Below, piece after piece: positions 63,863 through 64,000 of a stretch of 64,000 nucleotides of DNA. The stretch is from assembly GCA_031291615.1 (NCBI GenBank), contig JARLIS010000031.1:62001-126000 (forward strand). Direction: 5' to 3'. How positions within the stretch are numbered: the stretch's first letter is position 1; every line of letters begins with the position of its first letter. The notes below the pieces were generated by a model that made no database searches, was not told the DNA's origin, and was given only the letters and a program-made list of their open reading frames with translations. Source of the stretch: Parvibaculum sp. (GTDB lineage Bacteria; Pseudomonadota; Alphaproteobacteria; Parvibaculales; Parvibaculaceae). The translations under genes were made by a program, and so were the position numbers.

Positions 63863-64000
63863 ATGGACGACAATCCAATACTTGTCGTTGCGGTTCTGCC
63901 GGGGCAATATTTTTCAGCCGACATGATTGTATGCGCGAACGGCGGGAAGCGTCCGCTCGCCACTCGGAGGGCGCGCTTCGCCGGCTTGGTGGGTCCGGCT
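63863..64000 (+). CDS. Possible start of a further gene, truncated by the window edge
   Basis: An ATG at 63863 opens a frame with no stop in the remaining 46 codons, DDNPILVVAVLPGQYFSADM and onward, with no recognised motif and no strong Shine-Dalgarno. Fifty or so open codons at this GC content are common by chance, so this is only noted for the reader's completeness. Confidence 0.15.
   Translation, partial: MDDNPILVVAVLPGQYFSADMIVCANGGKRPLATRRARFAGLVGPA

Noticed and set aside
1..64000. CRISPR arrays, tRNA or rRNA genes
   Set aside because: I looked for regularly spaced direct repeats and for tRNA cloverleaf or rRNA signatures and saw none; the only strong repeats are protein-coding or belong to the insertion element.

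Overview
This is a GC-rich window whose gene content points to an alphaproteobacterium, most likely from the Hyphomicrobiales (Rhizobiales) or close by. The pointers are a PssD/PssE-type glycosyltransferase pair, a NodZ-like fucosyltransferase, a UbiA/DprE1/DprE2 arabinose-donor module, and the codon bias that leaves very long antisense open frames. The taxonomic call is inference. I saw no rRNA, tRNA or CRISPR array.

Layout. (1) 1-712, minus: the 5' part of a glycosyltransferase and a small membrane protein. (2) 1422-16937, plus: a 2919-residue autotransporter with about 40 imperfect passenger repeats and a clean terminator, followed by three TPR proteins (two with a GT9-like domain, one with a sulfotransferase domain) and a membrane-anchored unknown. 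Two of the TPR proteins share nearly the same N-terminal half but carry different catalytic domains. (3) 16992-20288: an exported deaminase-fold protein, a nucleotidyltransferase, an HSL-type esterase and a 62-residue protein. (4) 20702-24258: HAD-UbiA fusion, DprE1-like oxidase and DprE2-like reductase, predicted to make polyprenyl-phosphate-D-arabinofuranose. (5) 24263-31264: nucleotide-sugar dehydrogenase/epimerase genes, a full GDP-D-glycero-D-manno-heptose pathway (GmhA, HddA, GmhB, HddC) and a KdsD-type isomerase. (6) 31480-43507: exopolysaccharide assembly and export, with a frameshifted acyltransferase, a PPP-type phosphatase, Wza-type lipoprotein, beta-barrel, Wzc-type tyrosine kinase, O-antigen ligase/polymerase-like protein, EEP hydrolase and GT2. 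(7) 43531-54610: flippase, second polymerase-like protein, fucosyltransferase-like protein, methyltransferases, RmlA, RmlB, PssD/E-like pair and GT. Much of this stretch is visibly more AT-rich, and it holds two decayed insertion-sequence pieces. (8) 54611-55742: an IS3-family element with an unusual 144-bp inverted repeat. (9) 55914-63804, plus: RmlC, RmlD, GDP-mannose dehydratase, GDP-fucose synthase, GT2, asparagine synthase and a second GMD-like dehydratase.

How it fits together. The second half is a Wzx/Wzy/Wza/Wzc-style exopolysaccharide locus that encodes its own precursor supply: dTDP-rhamnose (RmlABCD), GDP-fucose (Gmd/Fcl), GDP-heptose, and probably lipid-linked arabinofuranose. The rml set is split into two divergent halves by the AT-rich, IS-bearing insert. 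The first part reads like a surface-adhesin locus. The giant secreted repeat protein sits directly upstream of TPR-glycosyltransferases and a TPR-sulfotransferase that could modify it or another surface polymer; that link is inference from gene order.
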